The notes beneath the pieces were generated by a model. It was not told the DNA's origin, did not search any database, and saw only the letters and a list, made by a program, of their open reading frames with translations. Shown one piece after another: positions 8,364 through 15,861 of a DNA stretch of 64,000 nucleotides; position 1 is the first letter of the stretch, and the number at the start of each line of letters is the position of its first letter. A program made the position numbers and the translations under genes. Source of the DNA: an uncultured Collinsella sp. (GTDB taxonomy: Bacteria > Actinomycetota > Coriobacteriia > Coriobacteriales > Coriobacteriaceae); the NCBI GenBank assembly GCA_934621885.1, contig CAKTUH010000001.1, forward strand, positions 1-64,000. Direction: 5' to 3'.

Positions 8364-9092
8364 ATGATTTACTACGTCGAGGACGATGACAACATCAGGG
8401 ATTTGACGGTCTATGCACTGCGCAAGCAGGGAATCGAGGCCGAGGGCTTTTCGTGCGATGGCGAGTTTAAGGCCGCCGTGGCGCGACGGGTGCCCGATGC
8501 TGTGCTGCTCGACATCATGCTGCCCGATACCGACGGCTTGGCGATTATGCGTCGTCTGCGTGCCGATCGCCTGACGGCGACGGTGCCCATTATGATGCTC
8601 ACCGCCAAGGACACCGAGCTCGACAAGGTCATGGCGCTCGATGGCGGGGCCGACGATTACCTGACCAAGCCGTTTTCGCTCATGGAGCTCGCCAGCCGCT
8701 GCCGTGCGCTGCTGCGCCGCGGCGGTATGGTCAAGCAGGCGAGCGATGTGCTCAGCGTGGGCGATATCGTGCTTTCGCCCAGCCATCGCGAGGTAACTGT
8801 TGCCGGCGAGCCGCTCAAGCTCACCCTGCGCGAGTTCGACCTGCTCGAGTACCTCATGCGCAAGCCCGGCGTGGTCTTTACCCGCGAGTCGCTGTTGCAG
8901 AGCGTGTGGGGCTGGGACTTCGACGGCGGTTCGCGCACCGTCGACGTGCACGTGCAGACGCTCCGCCAAAAGCTCGGCGAGCATGCGAACGCTATCGAGA
9001 CCGTGCGCGGTGTGGGCTATCGCCTGGCCGAGCCTTCGGCCGATGACGATGCCGAAGAAGCCGGCAGCGCGGCCACCGTATCGGAGGAGTAA
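8364..9092 (+). CDS. Response regulator, PhoP/PhoB-like
   Basis: The 242-residue regulator has acidic residues EDDD at 6-9, phospho-acceptor Asp50 (LLDIMLPDTDG) and Lys102 (TKPFSL), then an OmpR-type winged helix to about 225 and an acidic tail. ATG 8364 follows AAGGGG by 7 nt and is preferred over the upstream in-frame ATG at 8340. Its position between pstB and a PhoR-like kinase suggests that it controls phosphate acquisition; the sequence itself proves only the OmpR/PhoB family. Confidence 0.88.
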   Translation: MIYYVEDDDNIRDLTVYALRKQGIEAEGFSCDGEFKAAVARRVPDAVLLDIMLPDTDGLAIMRRLRADRLTATVPIMMLTAKDTELDKVMALDGGADDYLTKPFSLMELASRCRALLRRGGMVKQASDVLSVGDIVLSPSHREVTVAGEPLKLTLREFDLLEYLMRKPGVVFTRESLLQSVWGWDFDGGSRTVDVHVQTLRQKLGEHANAIETVRGVGYRLAEPSADDDAEEAGSAATVSEE

Positions 9093-9095
9093 CCC

Positions 9096-10520
9096 GTGGT
9101 CTTCGCCCCCCAGGGAAAACGCACGCTGTCGCATCGCGTGTTTGCGACGATTTTTGTCTGTGCTATGGCGGTTATCGTGGCGTTTACGGTGCTGGGCGCA
9201 TTCTTTGTGCAAAACACCTTGGCGGATGCCACGAGTGCCAATCTGGCGCAGGAAACTGAGCTCATTGCTGCCGCCCTCGACGAGCAGCAGGAGCCCATCC
9301 CGTTCTTGCGTAGCCTCGATCGCGAGGACTTGCGCATCACGCTGATTAACAAGGATGGATCGGTTGCCTACGACAACGAGGCGTCTCCTTCCATGTTGCC
9401 CAATCACGGCGATCGCCCCGAGGTCGCCGAGGCCTTCGAGAGCGGCTCGGGCTCCGCGGAGCGCGCAAGTTCTACGCTCGATGAGATCATGTTGTATCGC
9501 GCCGTGCGTCTTGATAACGGTCAGGTTGTTCGTCTGGCGCAAGCTCAGCCCGGCGTTGCGGCGATTTTGCTGTCGATGGTGGCGCCGATGTTGCTTATCG
9601 CGGCAGCCGGCGCGGTGCTCTCGTTTTTCCTAGCACGCCGCGAGTCCCGTGCCATTATTGCGCCGTTGCAAGAGGTAGATCTGGACCATCCACGCCGCAG
9701 CTACGAGCATGCCTATGCCGAGATGGTTCCCATGCTCGAGCGCATTGAGTCGCAGCGTCAGGAGCTTAAACGCCAGATGGCAGTGCTGGCGGACAACGAC
9801 CGCATGCGTCGCGAGTTCACGGCAAATATCACCCATGAGCTCAAGACCCCGCTTACCGCGATTTCGGGCTATGCCGAGCTTATTGCAAACGGCATGGTCG
9901 AGGGTGAGGACGATCTGCGCACCTTTGGCGGCCGCATCTACCGTGAGGCGGGCCGTTTGGCGGCGCTCGTCAACGATATCCTCACGCTTTCGAACTTGGA
10001 TGAGGCCGAGCGTGCGAGCGATGGCGAGGCGGTGCCCATTGGCTCCACGGAGCCCATTGAGCTTTCGCGTGCTATCTACGCGGTCGAGCAACGTCTTGAG
10101 CAGGTCGCTCGCCAGGCGAATGTGACGATAGACCATGAGACCAAGCCTGTGGTCGTCGAAGGCGTAACGCGCCTGATCGATGAGCTCATCTATAACCTGG
10201 CGAGCAACGCCATTCGTTACAACCGACCCGGCGGTACGGTGACGCTGCGGTGTGGAACCAACGACGAAGGGCATCCGTATCTGTCGGTTGCCGATACGGG
10301 TATTGGCATTGCGCCCGAGGAGCAGGGTAAGGTGTTCGAGCGTTTCTATCGTGTGGACAAGAGCCGCTCCAAAGCGCGCGGTGGAACGGGTCTGGGCCTA
10401 GCCATCGTCAAGCATGCCGCCCTGTACCATCATGCGACGCTCGATCTGTCGAGTGAGTTGGGCGTGGGTACGACCATTACGGTGACATTTCCCGTGCAAC
10501 AGGACGAGCCGTTTGCGTAA
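9096..10520 (+). CDS. Sensor histidine kinase, PhoR-like
   Basis: The 474-residue protein has a first membrane segment (about 15-40), an extracytoplasmic domain (about 41-155), a second membrane segment (about 156-180) and a linker. The kinase core follows: His247 in TANITHELKTPLTAISGYAE (H box), an N box near LIYNLASNAIRYN and a G box DTGIGIAPEEQ with GGTGLGLAIVKH. Unlike the VanS-like kinase it has a real sensor loop. It starts at GTG 9096, three nt after the regulator's stop, so the two are co-translated. Confidence 0.88.
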   Translation: MVFAPQGKRTLSHRVFATIFVCAMAVIVAFTVLGAFFVQNTLADATSANLAQETELIAAALDEQQEPIPFLRSLDREDLRITLINKDGSVAYDNEASPSMLPNHGDRPEVAEAFESGSGSAERASSTLDEIMLYRAVRLDNGQVVRLAQAQPGVAAILLSMVAPMLLIAAAGAVLSFFLARRESRAIIAPLQEVDLDHPRRSYEHAYAEMVPMLERIESQRQELKRQMAVLADNDRMRREFTANITHELKTPLTAISGYAELIANGMVEGEDDLRTFGGRIYREAGRLAALVNDILTLSNLDEAERASDGEAVPIGSTEPIELSRAIYAVEQRLEQVARQANVTIDHETKPVVVEGVTRLIDELIYNLASNAIRYNRPGGTVTLRCGTNDEGHPYLSVADTGIGIAPEEQGKVFERFYRVDKSRSKARGGTGLGLAIVKHAALYHHATLDLSSELGVGTTITVTFPVQQDEPFA

Positions 10521-10544
10521 CGACGTGGTAAACGCGTGAACATG

Positions 10545-10580
10545 ACGCCGCATCGGGGTTGCCGGTGCGGCGTTATTGTT
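10545..10580 (+). terminator. Hairpin terminator after the PhoR-like gene
   Basis: ACGCCGCATCGG (10545-10556) pairs with CCGGTGCGGCGT (10562-10573) with one wobble and a 5-nt loop. A T-rich but interrupted tail follows. Confidence 0.6.
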
Positions 10581-10696
10581 GCGCAACAATGGTGTAAGCG
10601 CTGTATCTTATGTATAGAGTTCTGACTTGGCAAAAAGATGCGATATCATACGAGCAGTTTTGTCGATATGAACTAGGGAAATGAAAGGCAAGCTGC

Positions 10697-11353
10697 ATGA
10701 CCCTTCTCGAACTGTTCCAGCTGCTTAAAAAGCACCTCAAGCTGGTCATCGCCCTTCCGGTGGTCTGCGCGATCGCCATGGGCGTCGTGTCCTTCACCAT
10801 GATGGACAACACCTACACCGCCACGACGAGCATGTACATTCTCGCCAAGACCGATGGTAGCCAGACGAGCTACTACAACGATCTGTCGGCGAGCCAGATG
10901 CTCTCCAACGATATCGCAACGCTGCTCGATAGCGACAGCGTCAAGAGCGGTGCTGCTAAGGAGCTGGGTCTTTCCAACTTGGATGATTACAAGGTGAGTG
11001 TTACGAGCGAGACCACGACTCGTGTCATTTCGCTGTCCGTGACCGGCGCCAGCCCCGATGGCGCTGCTGCCGTCGCCAACGCCATTGCCAACTCGGTGTC
11101 TACCGTGGCTCAGGACGTTGACGCCGCCCAGGCCGTCAACGTGATCGATAAGGCAAAGATCCCCAGCCAGCCCAGCGGCCCCAACCGCAAGCTCTATATC
11201 GCGGTCGCCGCTCTGGCCGGCCTATTCGTCGCCGTTGCAATTGTCGTGCTGCTCGACATGCTCAACACCCGCGTCCGCTCCGTCGACGATGCCGTCGAGC
11301 TGCTCGGCGTGCCCGTTATCGGTCGTTTCCCCGTTGTGAAGGGCGGTAAGTAA
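10697..11353 (+). CDS. Wzz/CapA-type chain-length determinant and BY-kinase activator
   Basis: The 218-residue protein has the co-polymerase layout: a membrane helix at about 17-37, an extracytoplasmic domain, the Pro-rich motif KIPSQPSGPN (about 152-161) just before the second helix (about 166-186), and a cytoplasmic tail ending in IGRFPVV. In Firmicutes such proteins (CapA, YveK) activate a separate tyrosine kinase, here encoded 3 nt downstream. No glycosyltransferase or polymerase gene is in the window. Confidence 0.85.
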   Translation: MTLLELFQLLKKHLKLVIALPVVCAIAMGVVSFTMMDNTYTATTSMYILAKTDGSQTSYYNDLSASQMLSNDIATLLDSDSVKSGAAKELGLSNLDDYKVSVTSETTTRVISLSVTGASPDGAAAVANAIANSVSTVAQDVDAAQAVNVIDKAKIPSQPSGPNRKLYIAVAALAGLFVAVAIVVLLDMLNTRVRSVDDAVELLGVPVIGRFPVVKGGK

Positions 11354-11356
11354 TTC

Positions 11357-12112
11357 ATGGCCCGTAAAAAGAAAACCAGCGATACCCTCGCCTTTAGCAA
11401 CGCAGCCAAGACGCTGCTGGCTAACATTCGCTTTGCGAGCGTCGATACGCCGATCAAGTCCATTACCGTGACGTCCTCCATCCCCAACGAGGGCAAGTCC
11501 ACCATCGCGGTCAACCTGGCTCAGGCCATTGCGACCAGCGGCAAGAGCGTCCTGCTCGTCGAGTGCGACATGCGTCACCGTACGCTTGCCAACCTGCTGG
11601 GCCTCCGTCATTCCGGTGGCCTGTACGCCGTCCTTTCCGACCAGATGTCCATCGACGAGGCTGTTGTCGAAACCGGTCAGCCTAACTTCTTCTTCCTCGA
11701 TGCCGAGCCGCGCATTCCCAACCCGGCCGATATCATCGCCTCGCGCCGCTTTGCCAAGCTGGTCGCCGCGCTGGAGGAGAAGTACCAGTACGTCATTTTC
11801 GATACGCCGCCCGTGGGCACGTTTGTCGATGCCGCCGAAGTTGCTGCGATTACCGATGGCACCATTTACGTTATCCGCGAGGACTTCGCTAAACGCAACG
11901 AGATTCTTGCCGCCTTCGATCAGCTCAACAAGGCCGAGGTGAACGTGATCGGTACGGTCATGAACTGCTGCGAGACTTCGAGCCATGACTACTATTACTC
12001 CTACTATGGTGATGATAAGGGTCAGAATAACGCTGTTGCCGGGGTCAACCCTGCTGTTGGCGGTGCCGCTGCAACGGGCACCCCTGCGAAGGCGAAGCGT
12101 TTTAAGAAATAG
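11357..12112 (+). CDS. CpsD/CapB-family bacterial tyrosine kinase
   Basis: The 251-residue BY-kinase has Walker A SSIPNEGKST (40-49), Walker A' VLLVECDMR and Walker B YVIFDTPPVG. A C-terminal tyrosine cluster (SSHDYYYSYYGDD) is the expected autophosphorylation tail. It lacks its own membrane helices and depends on the Wzz-like protein encoded just before it. The tail beyond the tyrosines is Ala/Gly-rich and ends in a basic patch. With the PHP phosphatase that follows it forms a kinase/phosphatase switch normally used to control exopolysaccharide length or export. Confidence 0.9.
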   Translation: MARKKKTSDTLAFSNAAKTLLANIRFASVDTPIKSITVTSSIPNEGKSTIAVNLAQAIATSGKSVLLVECDMRHRTLANLLGLRHSGGLYAVLSDQMSIDEAVVETGQPNFFFLDAEPRIPNPADIIASRRFAKLVAALEEKYQYVIFDTPPVGTFVDAAEVAAITDGTIYVIREDFAKRNEILAAFDQLNKAEVNVIGTVMNCCETSSHDYYYSYYGDDKGQNNAVAGVNPAVGGAAATGTPAKAKRFKK

Positions 12113-12136
12113 CAACGACGCAGATAAGAGGGCGAT

Positions 12137-12784
12137 ATGCGAGACATCCACTGCCATATCCTGCCCGGTGTTGACGACGGCGCGGCGAACCTCGAGCAAA
12201 GCTTGGCGATGCTCGAGGCGGCCCGCGCCGTCGGCGTTACGCACATGGTGTGCACGCCGCATTGCCGGGACCCGTACTTTGACTTTGACAAAATGTGGGA
12301 GGCCTATCGGCTGCTTTGCGCGCATGCGGGCGATATGCATGTGCAGATGGGCTTTGAGGTCAATCATGCCAAGCTCATGGATTTGGGCATCGAATGGGCC
12401 GATCGCCTGCATTTCGATGGCTCAAACGAGTTTTTGCTCGAGCTCTCGACGCGTGCTGATTCGTATGACTTTGAGGAATACGAGAACACGATTTATGACC
12501 TGCAGTGCCGCGGCTACCAGGTGATCATTGCGCATCCGGAGCGCTATAGGGCCATCCAGAAGGACGTTGGCATTGCCGAGCGTCTGGTCGATATGGGCTG
12601 CAAGCTGCAGGCTTCGGCAGATTTTATTGCCGGCGGGCGCTTTGGTCGCGAGAAAAAGCCGGCGCAGCGCCTGTTTAAGCAGGGGCTGTACAGCTATATC
12701 GCGAGCGATGCTCACAACGTGGGCCACTACGATTGCCTGGCAAAAGCGCGCGCGAAGTTTAGTGTGGGAGCTCATTTCCGCTAA
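12137..12784 (+). CDS. CpsB/YwqE-type PHP tyrosine phosphatase
   Basis: The protein opens with the PHP metal motif DIHCHILPGVDDGA (3-16) and has further ligands in VCTPHCRDP, EVNHA, AHPERYR and SDAHN. These are typical of manganese-dependent phosphatases that dephosphorylate BY-kinases. At 215 residues it is some 30 residues shorter than family members I know, ending soon after SDAHN, so the C-terminal helix may be lost. It is the third gene of the module. Confidence 0.82.
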   Translation: MRDIHCHILPGVDDGAANLEQSLAMLEAARAVGVTHMVCTPHCRDPYFDFDKMWEAYRLLCAHAGDMHVQMGFEVNHAKLMDLGIEWADRLHFDGSNEFLLELSTRADSYDFEEYENTIYDLQCRGYQVIIAHPERYRAIQKDVGIAERLVDMGCKLQASADFIAGGRFGREKKPAQRLFKQGLYSYIASDAHNVGHYDCLAKARAKFSVGAHFR

Positions 12785-12823
12785 AATCTGTCCCCAACGT
12801 TCGAATTGAATGAAGGGGCTGCT

Positions 12824-13324
12824 ATGGATATCCAACTTAAGACGGGTTGCTTTGAAGACGCGGCGCTGGTGCGTCGCACCGTTTTTATGGACGAGCAGGG
12901 CTACGAAAATGAGTTTGACGCTATCGACGAGGCTCCGAGCTGCATCCATGTGACGCTCTACGTTGACGGCGAGCTTGCCGGTTGTTCGCGCGTGTTTCCC
13001 GAGGAGCTTGAGCGCGTGGCCGACGCGGAGGCTCCGGTGTCGCCGGCGTGCGATATGGACGAAGGCGTCGCGGCGGGGGAGACCTACATTATGGGCCGCG
13101 TCGCGGTGCTGTCTTCGATGCGTCGTCGTGGTTTGGCGAGCAAGATTATCGAGGCCAGCGATGCTGCCGCGCGCGATGCCGGCGCCAAGCTCATAAAGTT
13201 GCACGCACAGGAATACGTGCTACCGCTCTATGCCAAGGCGGGCTACACGCAGATCGCCCCGGTCGACTACGAAGACGAAGGCCAGCCTCATGCCTGGATG
13301 GCAAAGCGCGTGGGCGACAGATAG
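12824..13324 (+). CDS. GNAT-family N-acetyltransferase
   Basis: This 166-residue protein has the GNAT fold: the central strand and acetyl-CoA loop read YIMGRVAVLSSMRRRGLASKII, with the R-R-G-L-A turn binding the pyrophosphate, and a C-terminal AKAGYTQIA strand. The overall order resembles ElaA/YjcF-like acetyltransferases. The acceptor is unknown. ATG 12824 has GAAGGGG upstream and is preferred over the in-frame TTG at 12806. Confidence 0.82.
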   Translation: MDIQLKTGCFEDAALVRRTVFMDEQGYENEFDAIDEAPSCIHVTLYVDGELAGCSRVFPEELERVADAEAPVSPACDMDEGVAAGETYIMGRVAVLSSMRRRGLASKIIEASDAAARDAGAKLIKLHAQEYVLPLYAKAGYTQIAPVDYEDEGQPHAWMAKRVGDR

Positions 13325-13471
13325 GGACGTTCCTTTTCTGCCGGCAGCTGGGGACACTCCTTGGCATCTGCCGCACCGGTCGAGCTCAACATACAGTTTT
13401 TCGATTCCGTATGTATATATGCGCGCTAATGGGTTATAAAATCTAAGTCTGAACATAGCAGGTCTGCAATG

Positions 13472-13496
13472 CGGCTCGGGCAACCGAGCCGTTTTT
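13472..13496 (+). terminator. Strong hairpin and T-run 30 nt before htpG
   Basis: CGGCTCGG (13472-13479) and CCGAGCCG (13484-13491) enclose a GCAA tetraloop, followed by five Ts. It may end transcription from the acetyltransferase. If the TATAAA at 13435-13440 is a promoter, the hairpin instead lies in the htpG leader. Confidence 0.75.
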
Positions 13497-13526
13497 GCGG
13501 ACAGGGGTAGCGCGAAAGGACTGCAC

Positions 13527-15551
13527 ATGCGTCAATTTAAGACCGAGAGCAAAAAACTGCTCGACCTCATGATCAACTCCATCTACACCAATAAGGAAAT
13601 CTTCCTGCGCGAGCTTATCTCCAACGCGAGTGATGCCGTCGACAAACTCAACTTTAAGAGCCTGCAGGATCCGAGCGTCAAGCTCGACCAGGGTGACCTG
13701 GCCATTCGCGTCTCCTTCGATAAGGATGCCCGCACCATCACGATCTCGGACAACGGTATTGGCATGACCGCCGAGGAGCTCGAGCGCAACCTGGGCACCA
13801 TCGCCCATTCCGGCTCCGAGGAGTTTAAGACCGAGAACGCCGAGCAGCAGGGCTCCGATGTCGACATCATCGGCCAGTTTGGCGTGGGTTTCTACTCCGC
13901 CTTTATGGTCGCCAGCCACGTGAAGGTCGTCAGCCGCGCTTATGGCGAGGATACCGCCCACGTTTGGGAGTCCGACGGTCTTGAGGGCTACACCATCGAG
14001 GATGGCGAGCGTGCTGAGCACGGTACCGACGTTATCCTCACGCTGCGCGAGAACGAGAAGCTCGACGCCGACGGCGAGGCCGAGACCTACGACCGCTTCC
14101 TGACCGAGTGGGGTCTCAAGAGCCTGATTCAGCAGTACAGCAACTATGTGCGCTACCCGATTCAAATGATGGTGAGCAAGAGCCGCCAGAAACCCAAGCC
14201 CGAGGACGCGCCGGATGATTACAAGCCCGAGTACGAGGACTACCAGGAGCTCGAGACCGTCAACTCCATGACGCCGATCTGGAAAAAGCGCAGCTCCGAC
14301 GTTGAGCAGAAGGATTACAACGAGTTCTACAAGTCCACGTTCCACGACTTTGACGATCCTGCGCGCACTATCAGCTTCCATGCCGAGGGTACGCTTGAGT
14401 ACGATGCACTGCTGTTTGTGCCGGGCCGCGCCCCGTTCGATCTGTACAGCAAGGACTACGAGAAGGGCTTGGCGCTCTACAGCTCCAACGTGCTGATTAT
14501 GGAGAAGTGCGACGACCTGCTGCCCGACTACTACAACTTTGTGCGCGGTGTCGTGGACTCTGCCGACGTGACGCTCAATATTTCGCGTGAGACGCTGCAG
14601 CAGAACCGTCAGCTCAAGGCCATTGCCAAGCGCGTGGAGAAGAAGGTCACCGCCGATCTTGAGGACATGCGTGACAACGACCGCGAGGCTTACGAGAAGT
14701 TCTTTGAGAACTTTGGCCGTGGCCTTAAGTACGGCATCTACTCGAGCTATGGCATGAAGGCCGACGAGCTCGCCGACCTGCTGCTGTTCTGGTCTGCCAA
14801 GGAGCAGAAGATGATTACCCTGGCCGAGTATGCCAAGGGCATGCCTGCAGACCAGAAGGCCATCTACTATGCAGCCGGCGATTCGCGTGAGCGTCTGGCA
14901 AAGATGCCCGTGGTGAAGGGCGTGCTCGACCGCGGCTACGACGTGCTGCTGCTGACGCAGGACGTGGACGAGTTCACCTTCCAGGCCATGCGTGAGTACG
15001 TGGCGGCGGATATGCCCAAGGTCTACGAGGATGACGCTGCTCGTGAAGCTGCCGAGAAGGCGGTTGCCGACGGTGCCGAGCCTGAGGTCGAGGATCGTCA
15101 TCTGGAGCTCAAGAATGTCGCCACCGGCGATCTTGACCTGGCGACCGAGGATGAGAAGAAGGAGGCCGAGGACGCCACCAAGGAGAACGAGGGTCTCTTT
15201 AGCGCCATGAAGGAGGCGCTCGGTGACAAGGTCGAGAAGGTTGCCGTTTCCGCTCGCCTGACCGATGCCCCGGCTTGCATCACCACTGAGGGCCCGCTGT
15301 CGCTCGAGATGGAGAAGGTGCTCCAGAAGGGTCCCGAGGGCGCGCCCGACGGCATGCCCAAGAGCCAGCGCGTGCTCGAGCTCAACGCCAAGCACCCGGT
15401 CTTTGCCAAGCTCGTCGCTGCCCAGAAGGCCGGCGATGCCGACAAGATCAAGCAGTACTCCGGCCTGCTCTACGACCAGGCCCTGCTGGTCGAGGGCATC
15501 CTCCCCGAGGACCCCGTAGCTTTCGCCGCGGCCATTTGCAACTTGATGTAG
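13527..15551 (+). CDS. htpG: Molecular chaperone HtpG (Hsp90)
   Basis: The 674-residue protein is a full-length bacterial Hsp90. The N-terminal GHKL ATPase domain shows the Bergerat motifs (ELISNASDAVDKL, SDNGIGMT, GQFGVGFYS), followed by the middle domain and the C-terminal dimerisation domain. An acidic stretch (about 490-560, near EDEKKEAEDATKEN) enlarges the usual linker between middle and C-terminal parts. No CIRCE element was seen upstream. Confidence 0.95.
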   Translation: MRQFKTESKKLLDLMINSIYTNKEIFLRELISNASDAVDKLNFKSLQDPSVKLDQGDLAIRVSFDKDARTITISDNGIGMTAEELERNLGTIAHSGSEEFKTENAEQQGSDVDIIGQFGVGFYSAFMVASHVKVVSRAYGEDTAHVWESDGLEGYTIEDGERAEHGTDVILTLRENEKLDADGEAETYDRFLTEWGLKSLIQQYSNYVRYPIQMMVSKSRQKPKPEDAPDDYKPEYEDYQELETVNSMTPIWKKRSSDVEQKDYNEFYKSTFHDFDDPARTISFHAEGTLEYDALLFVPGRAPFDLYSKDYEKGLALYSSNVLIMEKCDDLLPDYYNFVRGVVDSADVTLNISRETLQQNRQLKAIAKRVEKKVTADLEDMRDNDREAYEKFFENFGRGLKYGIYSSYGMKADELADLLLFWSAKEQKMITLAEYAKGMPADQKAIYYAAGDSRERLAKMPVVKGVLDRGYDVLLLTQDVDEFTFQAMREYVAADMPKVYEDDAAREAAEKAVADGAEPEVEDRHLELKNVATGDLDLATEDEKKEAEDATKENEGLFSAMKEALGDKVEKVAVSARLTDAPACITTEGPLSLEMEKVLQKGPEGAPDGMPKSQRVLELNAKHPVFAKLVAAQKAGDADKIKQYSGLLYDQALLVEGILPEDPVAFAAAICNLM

Positions 15552-15577
15552 TTTGGGGCTACCAATTAACTAGTTAG

Positions 15578-15676
15578 AACGAGAGTGGATAATCTCCCGC
15601 TTTTGGCTCGAATACGGGCTTGAAGTGGGAGATTTTCCACTCTCGTTATATAGGCATCCGAAAATCCACTCTCGTT
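15578..15676. repeat. Long inverted repeat plus a third copy of its end
   Basis: The 15552-15861 gap has no gene but holds this element. Arm 15578-15602 pairs with 15623-15647 with only 2 mismatches in 25 and a 20-nt loop. A third copy of the terminal 16 bases (AAAATCCACTCTCGTT) follows at 15661-15676 in the orientation of the second arm. The rest of the gap is a short AT-rich stretch that probably holds the promoter of the next gene. Confidence 0.85.
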
Positions 15677-15861
15677 GCCAAAACATCGGCGTGACCGTTG
15701 GGTAGCTAATTTGTGCGGGTTGTGGTTTTGTGAGCTGCGGGAATTTGAGATACTGTACATCTGTACGTTAACTCATCTTCGTAGTATATTGCTACCCGCA
15801 AAACTCAGCACCATTGTGCTGCGAGACGCTAAAGTGCCTCCGTACAATGGTTGTTAATAGC

